DNA from: Candidatus Poribacteria bacterium
GTDB lineage: Bacteria > Poribacteria > WGA-4E > WGA-3G
Length of the DNA: 54,410 nt
Assembly (NCBI GenBank): GCA_012267415.1
Contig: JAAXGN010000147.1
Location: forward strand, 1-54,410
Direction: 5' to 3'
Both the position numbers and the translations under genes were made by a program. How positions within the stretch are numbered: the first letter of the stretch is position 1; the number at the start of each line of letters is the position of its first letter. Below are positions 1 through 8,978 of the stretch, in pieces. The notes under the pieces are model-generated. The model was not told where the DNA came from, searched no databases, and saw only the letters and a program-made list of their open reading frames with translations.

Positions 1-1
1 G

Positions 2-1621
2 GAGCAAAATCCGCAGATTTTCAACGAATTGATTCGTGAGCGGCTTCTTGACAACCCCCATCGGTTGACAAGTATCCTTACGCCTGATCCAGAAATGCAG
101 GCAAGGCTTGATGCGACAGAAAATAAACGTCTGAAAGCAATTCGCGCGCAACTCACTGATGAACAGATGCGGCAGCTTGCCGCCGATGCCGCTGAACTTG
201 AACGTCTGAGCGGACAGCCCAACTCACCGGAAGATTTAGCGAAGTTGCCACAATTACACGTTTCAGATCTGCCCGAAAAACCGCTACATATTCCAACAAC
301 CGTTGAGACAGTGCGCGAACGCCCTCTGCTTCGGAACGACATTTTTTCAAACGGTGTGAACTACCTCACGTTGAACTTCGACTTGCAAGGGTTACCGCAA
401 CACCTGTGGCAGTATCTACCGAGTTACACCGAGGCCATTGGCAAACTCGGGGCAGGCAAGATGAATTATGAACAAATGGCACAACGTAGAGCAGCAGCCA
501 CTGGTGGCATTGGGTGCTCGCCAAACTTTACCACTCACGCGGTTGACCCAAGTCGTCCAGTGTGGGATATGCAATTTCGACTCAAAGCACTTGACGGTAA
601 AATTGAGGATGCGTTGACCGTCTTGCGCGATTTAATTTTCGATGTGAACCCACGCGATAAAGATCGTCTCTACGACATTCTCAATCAAGCAGTAGCTTCT
701 AAACACAACTATTACGGGGCATCTGTTGCAAACCGTCGTGCTGCCCGCGGACTTTCACAACGCGGTTTGCTCACAGATATTGTCTACGGACTACCACGAC
801 TCCGCACGAGTGAAATGTTGCACAACCGCTTTGACGAATCTTATGAAGGACTTACTGATTATATTGAACAGATTCGCGAATTTCTATTAGTTCAAGGTCG
901 CGTAACCGCCAGTTTTACCGGCTCTGACGCAGCTTATGGGTTGTTTAAAGAACAGTTTGCTGAATGGATCGACGACATGCATGACGAACCGATAATCCCA
1001 GCACCAATAGGTTTTAAATCTTTTGATATGCCACCGCGTGAAGGATTAGCGGCTCCTATTCCAATAGCGCATTGCACACAGATGATGCCAGCACCTCACT
1101 ACGCCCATCCGGATTCAGGACTCTTGACAATCGGATCATATATCATAGAAAATGATTACATGTTGCCCGAAATCCGGTTCAAAGGTAACGCCTACGGTTT
1201 TCGTTTTATATATAACCCTTATGAATCCTTGATCCACCAAGGATCTGAGAGTGATCCGCACGTCGCTCGTACACTTGACGTTTTCGCACGAACAGTTGAC
1301 TATGTTAAACAGACAGAGTGGACGCAAGTTGATATTGACCGGGCGATTATTGCGAAATCATCAGATTACCTAAACACCATTCGCCCCAGTCAAGCCTCAA
1401 CTGATGCTATCTGGCATTATATTAAGGGACAGACACACGAAGTGGTTGAAGAAAAATATGCACAACTCCGACGCGCAACCCCCAAGGAAGTAAAACGTGC
1501 ATTGCTTCAAGTTCTTGAGGAAAATCAAGATAAAGCCTCAATATGCGTCATTGCGAGTCGTGAGAAATTAGAGGCAGAAAATAAGAAAATGGATCAACCC
1601 CTTGTAATTGAAGATATATAA
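2..1621 (+). CDS. M16C metalloprotease (presequence protease-like), C-terminal part, 5' truncated by window edge
   Basis: This is the C-terminal half of a zinc peptidase of the M16C (PreP/falcilysin) family, which degrades short unfolded peptides inside a closed two-half chamber. The reading frame is open to the left edge, and the residues before the TTG at 29 match the equivalent place in the next gene (EQNPQIFNE versus EENPALFNE), so 29 is not a start. The zinc site lies outside the window. The sequence aligns along its whole length with the second half of the 1680-4697 gene, including the SNGVNY and RDPHVART-type segments, so the two are tandem paralogs. It ends with TAA 58 nt before the next ATG, so the two are probably co-transcribed. 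The family call rests on the paralog. Confidence 0.88.
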   Translation, partial: EQNPQIFNELIRERLLDNPHRLTSILTPDPEMQARLDATENKRLKAIRAQLTDEQMRQLAADAAELERLSGQPNSPEDLAKLPQLHVSDLPEKPLHIPTTVETVRERPLLRNDIFSNGVNYLTLNFDLQGLPQHLWQYLPSYTEAIGKLGAGKMNYEQMAQRRAAATGGIGCSPNFTTHAVDPSRPVWDMQFRLKALDGKIEDALTVLRDLIFDVNPRDKDRLYDILNQAVASKHNYYGASVANRRAARGLSQRGLLTDIVYGLPRLRTSEMLHNRFDESYEGLTDYIEQIREFLLVQGRVTASFTGSDAAYGLFKEQFAEWIDDMHDEPIIPAPIGFKSFDMPPREGLAAPIPIAHCTQMMPAPHYAHPDSGLLTIGSYIIENDYMLPEIRFKGNAYGFRFIYNPYESLIHQGSESDPHVARTLDVFARTVDYVKQTEWTQVDIDRAIIAKSSDYLNTIRPSQASTDAIWHYIKGQTHEVVEEKYAQLRRATPKEVKRALLQVLEENQDKASICVIASREKLEAENKKMDQPLVIEDI

Positions 1622-1679
1622 GCAATACTTATAAACAATCTATTTGTTAGATGTACAATCTTATAACCCTGGAGGGAAA

Positions 1680-4600
1680 ATGGATACGAAACTCGCAGCT
1701 GAAAATGGCGGGACTTTACACCCGCCACTCGACCTACAAGAAGGACAACAACTACACGGATTTGAAGTAAAAGCCATCACACCCATTGATGAACTGCGTG
1801 CAGTTACCATTGAATTGGAACATCATCATAGTGGGGCACGTCTACTACATCTTTATACAGACGATACAGAAAATCTCTTCTCAATCAACTTTCCGACTCC
1901 GCCATCAGATGACACAGGCACACCCCACATTCTTGAGCATGCGGTCTTGGCAGGTTCACATAAATTCCCAGTCAAAGAACCGTTTTTTGAGATGATCAAG
2001 ATGAGCATGGCAACCTTCATAAATGCTATGACGAGTTTAGATCATACATATTATCCTGTCGCAAGTAATGTCAAGAAAGACCTGTTCAACCTTGCGGAAG
2101 TCTATTTTGATGCGGTATTTCATCCGCTTCTGACAGAGCAGACCTTCAAACGAGAGGGACACCATCTTGCTCCTGTAGATCCAGAGAATCCGACAGGTGA
2201 TCTCAAGATTACCGGTATCGTCTATAATGAAATGAAAGGTTATTTTTCCGATCCACAGTCCCTTTTATTTCGTTCCGCAACAAGTAGACTTCTACCCGAT
2301 ACGCTTTATGCCAAAGAATCTGGTGGTGACCCGGATGCAATTCCTGATCTGACATATCAACAACTCAAGAATTTTCATGAGACATATTATCATCCAAGTA
2401 ATGGATACTTTTTTCTATATGGTGATATTCCAACGCGTGACTATTTGACATTTCTTGCTGATAAACTCGATAAGATTCCAAAGAGCAAAAGGAACATCAA
2501 GTTGAAACCGTTGTCTTCTGACATTACGCGGCAACCGCCATGGGAATCGCCGCAGACCGTGACTGATACTTATCCAGTAGCACCTGATGAATCTTTGACA
2601 GAGAAAACATTCATGATGTTGACTTGGCTCATTGGTGATGCGACTGATCCGGAAGATGTTGCGATGTGTAATATCCTAAGCCTTATACTTTTCGGTAATG
2701 AGGCGGCACCACTGAAGAAAGTTTTGATTGACTCAAAATTGGGAACTAATACTATCGGTTCCGGTTCAGGCGCAATCGGTCCAAATAGTTCCTTTTTTGT
2801 CGGTATTAAAGGGAGTGAGATAGAACGGGTTGAAGCGTTCACGAATCTGGTAACTGAAACGCTCACCGAACTCGCTGATACTGTTTTTGATACGGAATTG
2901 GTGGAGGCTGCTTTCCAACAGTCTACCTATTACTACCAAGAAGTATCCCCGATGTTTCCGCTGCGTATGTTATACCGTGTGATAAATGCTTGGATATATG
3001 ATAACGATACGGATACGTTTCTGAAGGTGGGAGAGGACCTCGCTGCTATACGTAGGAAATGGGAAGAAAACCCGGCACTCTTCAATGAGATGATTCGGGA
3101 ACGCCTCATTGATAATCCCCATCGGTTGACGAGTATTCTTTCACCGGACCAACATAAGCAGGCAAAACTTGATGCTGAATTAGAGGAACGGACTCAAGCA
3201 ATCCGTAAACAACTTACAGAGGAGGAAGTAAGAAAGATTGCTGCTGATGCTGCAGTGCTTGAACGCATGAACAGTCAACCGAATCCACCTGAAGCATTGG
3301 CAAAGTTACCACAACTCAGTGTGAACGATCTCCCCGATAAACCGAAACACATTCCGACCACAATAGAAAAAGTGGATGGATGCGACTTGCTGCGGAGTGA
3401 TGTCTTTTCGAACGGTGTTAACTACTTTGTATTGGATTTCGATGTTAGGGGATTGCCTGAACATCTTTGGACGTTTATGCCGAGGTACAAAAATGCTATC
3501 CATAAACTTGGCGCAGCCGACATGGATTTTACGGAAATGGCACTGCGAAAATCATCCGTTACGGGTGGTGTCAGTTGCGGTGTAGGGTTTCGGACTCATG
3601 CGCTTGATCCTAAGCGTTCACTGCAAAACGTCTATTTTCATCTGAAAGCACTTGATGGAACGATAGACGATGCCCTTGATGTACTGCATGATCTCGTTTT
3701 TTCTGTGAATCCACGCGACAAGGAACGTCTTCACGATGTTATGGTTCAAGCTGTCGCTGCATATAGAAGAGATATGGTCCAGGACGGCTCCAGTACAGCA
3801 AAGCAACATGCTGCACGCGGACTATCCCCGCAAGGACATCTCTCTGAGATCGTCTACGGACTACCGCAACTCCGACAGAGTGAGACCTTACTCAACGGTT
3901 TTGACGAACTAAATGGTGACCTTATGAGTCATATTGAAGAGATCCGGGATTTCTTACTGAATCGTTGCCGTGTAACGGCTGGTTTTGTCGGTTCGGATGC
4001 TGCCTACAAAACTACACGTACTAAACTCAGTGAGTGGTTAAGTGCTATGAGAGAAGAAGAGATTACGGTAGAACCTATTACATTTCAGCCTTATGACACA
4101 CCGCCGCGCGAGGGTTTAGCGGGACCGATTCAGATTGCACACTGTGCTCACGTCATGCCTGCCCCGTATTATTCGCATCCGGATTCAACATTGATCGGTA
4201 TTGGAACACATCTTGTACGGATGGAGTACATATTGAGTGAAATTCGTCTTAAAGGAAATGCTTACGGTGCGGGGTTGTCATATAGTTCTTTTGATTCAGC
4301 ACTAAATCAGTCCTCATTCAGAGACCCGCATGTGGCACGGACGCTTAACGTTTTTGAACAGACAATAGATTATATCAAGCAGGTTGAGTGGACACAGACT
4401 GATATTGACCGTGCGATCATCTCATCAGCGAAGGGTGCTGAAAAACCGATACGTCCGAGTCAAGCAATCAGCAACGCACAATGGCATCATATCGGTGGTT
4501 TAACGAAAGAGATACGTGAGGAACGTTATCAACAACTTCGCAGTGCGACACCTGCAAAGGTGAAACGGGCACTTGTTCAGCTCTTTGAAGAGAATCTCGA

Positions 4601-4697
4601 TAAGGCAGCGGTATGTGTCGTCTCAAGTCGTGAAAAACTTGAGATGGCAAACAGTGAATTGGAAAAACCGCTTGAAATAGAGGATATATTAACCTAA
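1680..4697 (+). CDS. M16C zinc metalloprotease (presequence protease-like)
   Basis: Full-length M16C peptidase of 1005 residues, the usual size for PreP/Cym1/falcilysin, which clear oligopeptides and cleaved targeting or signal peptides. The inverted zinc motif HxxEH is present (H83, E86, H87) and the third ligand is the Glu of NEMKG (E184). The family's second half follows after a helical linker. I chose the ATG at 1680 because it follows a strong GGAGGG; an upstream TTG at 1644 would add 12 unlikely residues. No secretion signal is visible, so it is probably cytoplasmic. It lies directly after a paralog, which suggests a recent tandem duplication. Family assignment is firm; the substrate is not known. 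Confidence 0.93.
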   Translation: MDTKLAAENGGTLHPPLDLQEGQQLHGFEVKAITPIDELRAVTIELEHHHSGARLLHLYTDDTENLFSINFPTPPSDDTGTPHILEHAVLAGSHKFPVKEPFFEMIKMSMATFINAMTSLDHTYYPVASNVKKDLFNLAEVYFDAVFHPLLTEQTFKREGHHLAPVDPENPTGDLKITGIVYNEMKGYFSDPQSLLFRSATSRLLPDTLYAKESGGDPDAIPDLTYQQLKNFHETYYHPSNGYFFLYGDIPTRDYLTFLADKLDKIPKSKRNIKLKPLSSDITRQPPWESPQTVTDTYPVAPDESLTEKTFMMLTWLIGDATDPEDVAMCNILSLILFGNEAAPLKKVLIDSKLGTNTIGSGSGAIGPNSSFFVGIKGSEIERVEAFTNLVTETLTELADTVFDTELVEAAFQQSTYYYQEVSPMFPLRMLYRVINAWIYDNDTDTFLKVGEDLAAIRRKWEENPALFNEMIRERLIDNPHRLTSILSPDQHKQAKLDAELEERTQAIRKQLTEEEVRKIAADAAVLERMNSQPNPPEALAKLPQLSVNDLPDKPKHIPTTIEKVDGCDLLRSDVFSNGVNYFVLDFDVRGLPEHLWTFMPRYKNAIHKLGAADMDFTEMALRKSSVTGGVSCGVGFRTHALDPKRSLQNVYFHLKALDGTIDDALDVLHDLVFSVNPRDKERLHDVMVQAVAAYRRDMVQDGSSTAKQHAARGLSPQGHLSEIVYGLPQLRQSETLLNGFDELNGDLMSHIEEIRDFLLNRCRVTAGFVGSDAAYKTTRTKLSEWLSAMREEEITVEPITFQPYDTPPREGLAGPIQIAHCAHVMPAPYYSHPDSTLIGIGTHLVRMEYILSEIRLKGNAYGAGLSYSSFDSALNQSSFRDPHVARTLNVFEQTIDYIKQVEWTQTDIDRAIISSAKGAEKPIRPSQAISNAQWHHIGGLTKEIREERYQQLRSATPAKVKRALVQLFEENLDKAAVCVVSSREKLEMANSELEKPLEIEDILT

Positions 4698-4800
4698 GTA
4701 TGTTGGTCGGTTGAGTGAATGACAACAAGGAATTTTACATTACCAAGCAATATTAAATAATGAATTATCAATTTTCTGATAATCCTGCAGGTGCCGAACC

Positions 4801-4830
4801 CGTAGGGGCGGGGTCTCCCCGCCCGTCATC
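4801..4830. repeat. Dispersed GC-rich palindrome (CCCGCCCC/GGGGCGGG type)
   Basis: A short GC-rich hairpin (GGGGCGGGGTCTCCCCGCCC) in the gap before the propeller gene. Related units occur at 31267-31300 and 51014-51046, so this is one member of a dispersed REP-like family. It may act as a transcription attenuator; no terminator T-tract follows. Confidence 0.55.
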
Positions 4831-4893
4831 AACGTGCAACCTGCATATTTAATATTCAAACTTGCTCACAACATTTTTGAAAGGAATAAAACA

Positions 4894-6273
4894 GTGAAGA
4901 AATTTGCAATCTTTGCATTGTGTATAAGTACTCTGGTTATTTTCATGGCATGTGGTTCTAAAACCACTGATGAACCATTAGTTGAAGAAGTAGATAAATT
5001 TGAAAAAAACTGGCATCACTGGCGTGGTCCATTCTCAAACGGGACGGCCATAAATGCTAAACCACCCACTACATGGAGCGAAGACGAAAACATCCGCTGG
5101 AAAGTACCGATACCAGGTTTGGGACATGCAACACCTATTATCTGGGAGGATAGAATTTTCATTCAAACTGCGATCGAATTGGAGATGCCTGAACAGGAAA
5201 CGACTAACGCGGAAGAACAACCTGAAGAAGAGTCTGGTAGAAGACGTGGCAGAAGGGGAAGGAGTCGGACGATTCCGCCATATAAATTTGAGATCCTTGC
5301 CCTTAACCGAACTGATGGTAGTACCCTGTGGCAGAAGACGCTTCGGGAAACAGTCCCGCACGAAGGGATGCATAATGATTCAAGCTTCGCTTCCAATTCT
5401 CCTGTGACGGATGGTGAACACATTTACGCCTATTTTGGTTCGCGTGGACTCTATTGCTTAGATATGAAGGGTAATATTATATGGGAGAAGGATCTGGGTA
5501 AGATGCGGAAAGCTGGCACTTTCGGTGAAGGCAGTTGTCCAATTATTCACGGTAATGCAATTATTATCCTTCAAGACCATGAAGATCAGTCTTTTATCAC
5601 AGCACTTGATAAGCGAACCGGAGACGAAATTTGGAAGGAGCTGCGCGATGAACGAACAACATGGACATCACCTATCGTTGTTGATTATAACGGTACATCA
5701 CAAGTTGTCGTACCAGCGACAAACCGAACCCGTAGTTACGATTTAGCGAATGGCGAAGTGATCTGGGAATGTGGCGGTATGACACGAAACGTCATTCCTT
5801 CTCCTCTATACATGGATGGTCATGTTTATATCATCAGTGGGTTCCGTGGTAGTTCCTTGCAAGCGATTAATTTAGATCTCGCTAAAGGCGACATCACAAA
5901 TACAGAAGCCGTTGTCTGGGAATATAATCGGGATACACCTTATGTGCCTTCACCACTGCTCAACCAAGATATAATCTATTTCCTTAAAGGTAATACGGGT
6001 ATCCTTACTGCGATTGATAGAAATACGGGTGAAGTCCACTACGGACCTGAACGGTTACAGGGTATTTCAAGTGTCTATTCCTCAATTGCGGGAACAGAAG
6101 ACCGTGTGTATGTCGCAAGCAGAAACGGTAATGTAACAGTGCTGAAATATGGACCTACGCTTGAAATACTTGCACGGAATAAACTGGATGATAGTTTTAA
6201 TGCTTCACCCGTAATTGTTGGTTCAGAATTATACCTCCGCGGTACTCAGCATTTGTATTGTATTGCTGAATAG
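4894..6273 (+). CDS. PQQ-like beta-propeller lipoprotein
   Basis: A 459-residue exported protein with WD/PQQ-like propeller blades (repeated LDxxTGxxIW-type segments such as LDKRTGDEIW and LANGEVIW). I start it at GTG 4894, preceded by GAAAGGA; this gives a clean lipoprotein signal with Cys about 20 (FMAC), whereas the upstream ATG at 4834 would hide it. A low-complexity acidic then Arg-rich loop (about residues 105-130) interrupts the first blades. Proteins of this kind resemble BamB and quinoprotein dehydrogenases, but the catalytic residues of the dehydrogenases are not evident, so an assembly or binding role at the envelope is more likely. It is followed 54 nt downstream by a close paralog. 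Confidence 0.85.
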   Translation: MKKFAIFALCISTLVIFMACGSKTTDEPLVEEVDKFEKNWHHWRGPFSNGTAINAKPPTTWSEDENIRWKVPIPGLGHATPIIWEDRIFIQTAIELEMPEQETTNAEEQPEEESGRRRGRRGRSRTIPPYKFEILALNRTDGSTLWQKTLRETVPHEGMHNDSSFASNSPVTDGEHIYAYFGSRGLYCLDMKGNIIWEKDLGKMRKAGTFGEGSCPIIHGNAIIILQDHEDQSFITALDKRTGDEIWKELRDERTTWTSPIVVDYNGTSQVVVPATNRTRSYDLANGEVIWECGGMTRNVIPSPLYMDGHVYIISGFRGSSLQAINLDLAKGDITNTEAVVWEYNRDTPYVPSPLLNQDIIYFLKGNTGILTAIDRNTGEVHYGPERLQGISSVYSSIAGTEDRVYVASRNGNVTVLKYGPTLEILARNKLDDSFNASPVIVGSELYLRGTQHLYCIAE

Positions 6274-6327
6274 TAACGTCACTTTTAAGATAGATTCATC
6301 CAACAGATTAGAAGGAGGATTAATTAG

Positions 6328-7722
6328 ATGAAGAAAACAGTTGGCCTGTTTCTATGTGTCTGTGCTGTGACAATTCTCACAGTCTACACATCAAGAACTA
6401 TCGCAGACAATCATTCTGCAAAAGTTGAGCAACCACTTGACTTTGAGAAAAACTGGCATTATTGGCGCGGTCCACTTGCAACGGGGGAAGCTATCAATGC
6501 TGACCCGCCAACAACATGGAGTGCAACAGAGAACATCCGTTGGAAAGTTCCAATACCAGGTTTAGGGCATGCGACACCTATCATCTGGGAAGATAAAATC
6601 TACATTCAGACAGCGATTCAAGGTGAGATGGTTAACCCTGAAACGTCAGAAGAGGAAAATCCACCCGAAGAATCGCAGCAGCAACGAAGACGTGGTAGAA
6701 GAGGAAACAGAAATAGAACCTTACCAACTTTGAAGTATGATCTGCTGGCACTCAATAGAAGTGATGGTAGCATAGCCTGGCAGAAAACTTTACGCGAATC
6801 TAAACCGCATGAAGGTATACATGGGGATGCAAGTTTCGCTTCCAATTCTCCAATTACAGATGGTGAACATATCTATGCATATTTTGGATCACGAGGACTT
6901 TACTGCTTGGATATGGAAGGTAATATAAAGTGGGAAAAGAACATCGGTATTATGCATAAACGAAATGCTTTCGGTGAGGGCAGCTGCCCGATGATTCATG
7001 GAAACACGATCGTTATTCTGCAAGACCACGAAGGACAATCCTTTATTACTGCTCTGGATAAACAAACAGGTGATGAAATCTGGAAAGTTGACCGTGAAGA
7101 ACCGACCACTTGGACATCTCCGATTGTCGTTGATTATGATGGTAAATCACAGGTGATCGTTCCCGCAACGAATCGCACGCGGAGTTATGATTTAGCGAAT
7201 GGCGATCTAATTTGGGAATGTGGTGGATTGACAAGAAATGTTATCCCGTCACCGATGTATAAGGACGGTCACATCTATGTGTTAAGTGGGCATGGCGGAT
7301 TCTCAATTCAAAGCATTAACCTTGCACTTGCATCAGGTGATATTACAGGTACTGAAGCTGTTGTTTGGCAGTATGGTCGTGACACCCCTTATGTCCCATC
7401 GGCACTATTGAGTGGAGATATTATCTATTTTATGAAGAGAAATGATAATATTCTCACTGCTATGGATAGGAACAGTGGTAAGGTACTATATGGTCCGCAA
7501 CGGGTTCAGGGAGTAGCGAATGTGTATGCGTCTATCGTCGGCGCAGCAGGTCGCGTGTATATTGCGAGTAGGAACGGAACAGTTGCAGTGATAAAGGAAG
7601 GACCTGACTATGAGATGCTTGCATTGAATAGACTTGACGATAGTTTCAACGCCTCACCAGCCATCGTCGGTTCAGAATTATACCTGCGAGGGACTCAGCA
7701 TCTCTACTGCATTGCAGAATAG
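6328..7722 (+). CDS. PQQ-like beta-propeller secreted protein (tandem paralog)
   Basis: 464 residues; a Sec signal peptide (hydrophobic core about residues 5-25) without a lipobox, then the same propeller as the preceding gene, with near-identical blocks such as NWHxWRGP, IPGLGHATPIIWED and the C-terminal YLRGTQHLYCIAE. The same acidic/Arg-rich insertion (about 110-135) is kept but diverged. The pair therefore arose by tandem duplication and has split into a lipid-anchored and a soluble periplasmic form. RBS AGGAGG lies 8 nt before the ATG. A strong hairpin terminator follows. Ligand and partner are unknown. Confidence 0.85.
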   Translation: MKKTVGLFLCVCAVTILTVYTSRTIADNHSAKVEQPLDFEKNWHYWRGPLATGEAINADPPTTWSATENIRWKVPIPGLGHATPIIWEDKIYIQTAIQGEMVNPETSEEENPPEESQQQRRRGRRGNRNRTLPTLKYDLLALNRSDGSIAWQKTLRESKPHEGIHGDASFASNSPITDGEHIYAYFGSRGLYCLDMEGNIKWEKNIGIMHKRNAFGEGSCPMIHGNTIVILQDHEGQSFITALDKQTGDEIWKVDREEPTTWTSPIVVDYDGKSQVIVPATNRTRSYDLANGDLIWECGGLTRNVIPSPMYKDGHIYVLSGHGGFSIQSINLALASGDITGTEAVVWQYGRDTPYVPSALLSGDIIYFMKRNDNILTAMDRNSGKVLYGPQRVQGVANVYASIVGAAGRVYIASRNGTVAVIKEGPDYEMLALNRLDDSFNASPAIVGSELYLRGTQHLYCIAE

Positions 7723-7734
7723 ATTGTGCACGAT

Positions 7735-7778
7735 CAATAAAATAAGGGTGAGTCAGAATACTCACCCTTATTTTATTG
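7735..7778. terminator. Strong terminator hairpin, perfect 19-bp stem
   Basis: 7735-7753 pairs perfectly with 7760-7778 around a six-base loop (CAGAAT). The stem is GC-rich in the middle and A/T-rich at its foot, so it would leave a U-tract on either strand. It closes the propeller operon; its last three bases overlap the -35 box of the next promoter. Confidence 0.9.
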
Positions 7779-7804
7779 ACATGTGCTAGCAAACATGATT
7801 TAAT
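7776..7804 (+). promoter_or_regulatory. Sigma70-type promoter for the 7826 gene
   Basis: TTGACA at 7776-7781 and TTTAAT at 7799-7804, spacing 17, about 20 nt before the gene's ATG. The -35 box shares bases with the upstream terminator. Confidence 0.7.
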
Positions 7805-7825
7805 ATCTGTGAAGGAGACTAATTT

Positions 7826-8125
7826 ATGAAAAACGCACTTTTTCTTTCATTGCTGTTTTGTGCAGTCTCACTGCCTGCTTTCGGAGAGTTATCACCTGAA
7901 GACCTTAATCAGATTAGTAAGATTATCTCAGAGCAAGTTGATCTTGACAAAATACGGTTGATAATCAATGATGAAATCAAGAAGGAAAATTTAGAATCTG
8001 AAAAGCGTATGAAAGAATATATCAGCCTCAAAATTGAAAGTGTTGAAAAACGACTAAACATGCTTTTTGGTGTGGTTATCGCCTTAATCGCAGTTATTGC
8101 AGTTCCTCAAATTATCATTGCATAG
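7826..8125 (+). CDS. Small exported coiled-coil protein with C-terminal membrane helix, shortened by a TAG
   Basis: 99 residues: signal peptide (1-20), a charged helical stretch likely to form a coiled coil (about 25-75), and a hydrophobic helix (about 79-98). RBS GAAGGAG. The TAG at 8123 directly follows the membrane helix, and the downstream DNA still encodes a charged, helix-rich tail (see 8126-8217), so the original protein was longer. No known function; topology suggests a membrane-anchored envelope protein. Confidence 0.65.
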   Translation: MKNALFLSLLFCAVSLPAFGELSPEDLNQISKIISEQVDLDKIRLIINDEIKKENLESEKRMKEYISLKIESVEKRLNMLFGVVIALIAVIAVPQIIIA

Positions 8126-8217
8126 CGTAGTTCAAAATATAGTGAATTAGAAAAAAAGTAGAACAGTTAACTGAGGAAATCCAAATACTGAAGCAGCAGC
8201 GGATTATCGGTTCTTGA
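8126..8217 (+). pseudogene. Decayed C-terminal tail of the 7826 gene
   Basis: After the TAG at 8123-8125 (which one change turns to TGG) the same frame gives RSSKYSELEKK and a second TAG; then, shifted by one base from 8158, it reads VEQLTEEIQILKQQR and ends at TGA 8215. Together these make a plausible cytoplasmic coiled-coil tail after the membrane helix. A nonsense change plus a one-base loss explains what is seen. Confidence 0.6.
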
Positions 8218-8228
8218 CATTGATGGTA

Positions 8229-8975
8229 TTAGTAGGTCGCGCGACCACCACTTATGTCATAACACTGTCCGGTCACAAAACTCGCCTCATCAGATGCTAA
8301 GAAGTTGACAACAGCAGCGACCTCCTCCGGTTTTCCGATACGTCCCAACGGAATTTTACTGACCATATAATCAATTGTAGACTGTGCCATACCGTCCATA
8401 ATGGGTGTTTCAATCACTGCAGGGGATACGGCGTTGACACGTATATTGTATTCCGTCACCTCTTTCGCCAATGCTTTTGTCAAGCAGATAACGCCTGCCT
8501 TAGATACGGAATAGGGAATCATTGTCGGGTTGCCTTCCTTGCCAGCAATAGAGGCAATATTTACTATTCTCCCATAATCTTGTGCAATCATTGTCCCGAT
8601 TACAGCTTTACAGCACAGGAAAACACCTGATAGATTTACCGCGATAACCTCATCCCAATCTGATTCATGCAGGTCTGTTAAGGGTAGGGTTCTCCCCGCA
8701 ATGCCAGCGTTGTTTACAAGAATATCAATTCGTCCAAATTCTGCAAGTGTACTTCTCACCGCAGCATCAACATCTTCAGACTTTGAGACATCTGCCTGAA
8801 TTGGAATTGCTTGTCTACCAATAGTTTCAATGTCTCTTGCAGCAGTTTCTGCTGATTGCAAGTTTAAGTCCAGAATAGCAACATCCGCACCAGCATTGGC
8901 GAGTCTTAGTGAGATTGCTTTCCCGATACCTTGTCCGGCACCTGTCACAATTGCAAATTTACCTGTTAGGTCCAT
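8229..8975 (-). CDS. SDR-family NAD(P)-dependent oxidoreductase
   Basis: 248 residues, classical short-chain dehydrogenase/reductase. TGxxxGIG at 11-18, Asp36 at the end of the second strand (points to NAD(H)), NNAG at 88-91, Asn114, and catalytic Ser142, Tyr155, Lys159. The C-terminal GQxxxxSGG substrate-loop region is normal. Close to FabG and sugar/polyol dehydrogenases; the substrate cannot be read from sequence. It is the second gene of a minus-strand operon, only 3 nt after the stop of the 8979-10205 gene, so the two products may act on the same compound. Confidence 0.92.
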   Translation of the reverse strand: MDLTGKFAIVTGAGQGIGKAISLRLANAGADVAILDLNLQSAETAARDIETIGRQAIPIQADVSKSEDVDAAVRSTLAEFGRIDILVNNAGIAGRTLPLTDLHESDWDEVIAVNLSGVFLCCKAVIGTMIAQDYGRIVNIASIAGKEGNPTMIPYSVSKAGVICLTKALAKEVTEYNIRVNAVSPAVIETPIMDGMAQSTIDYMVSKIPLGRIGKPEEVAAVVNFLASDEASFVTGQCYDISGGRATY

Positions 8976-8978
8976 AGA

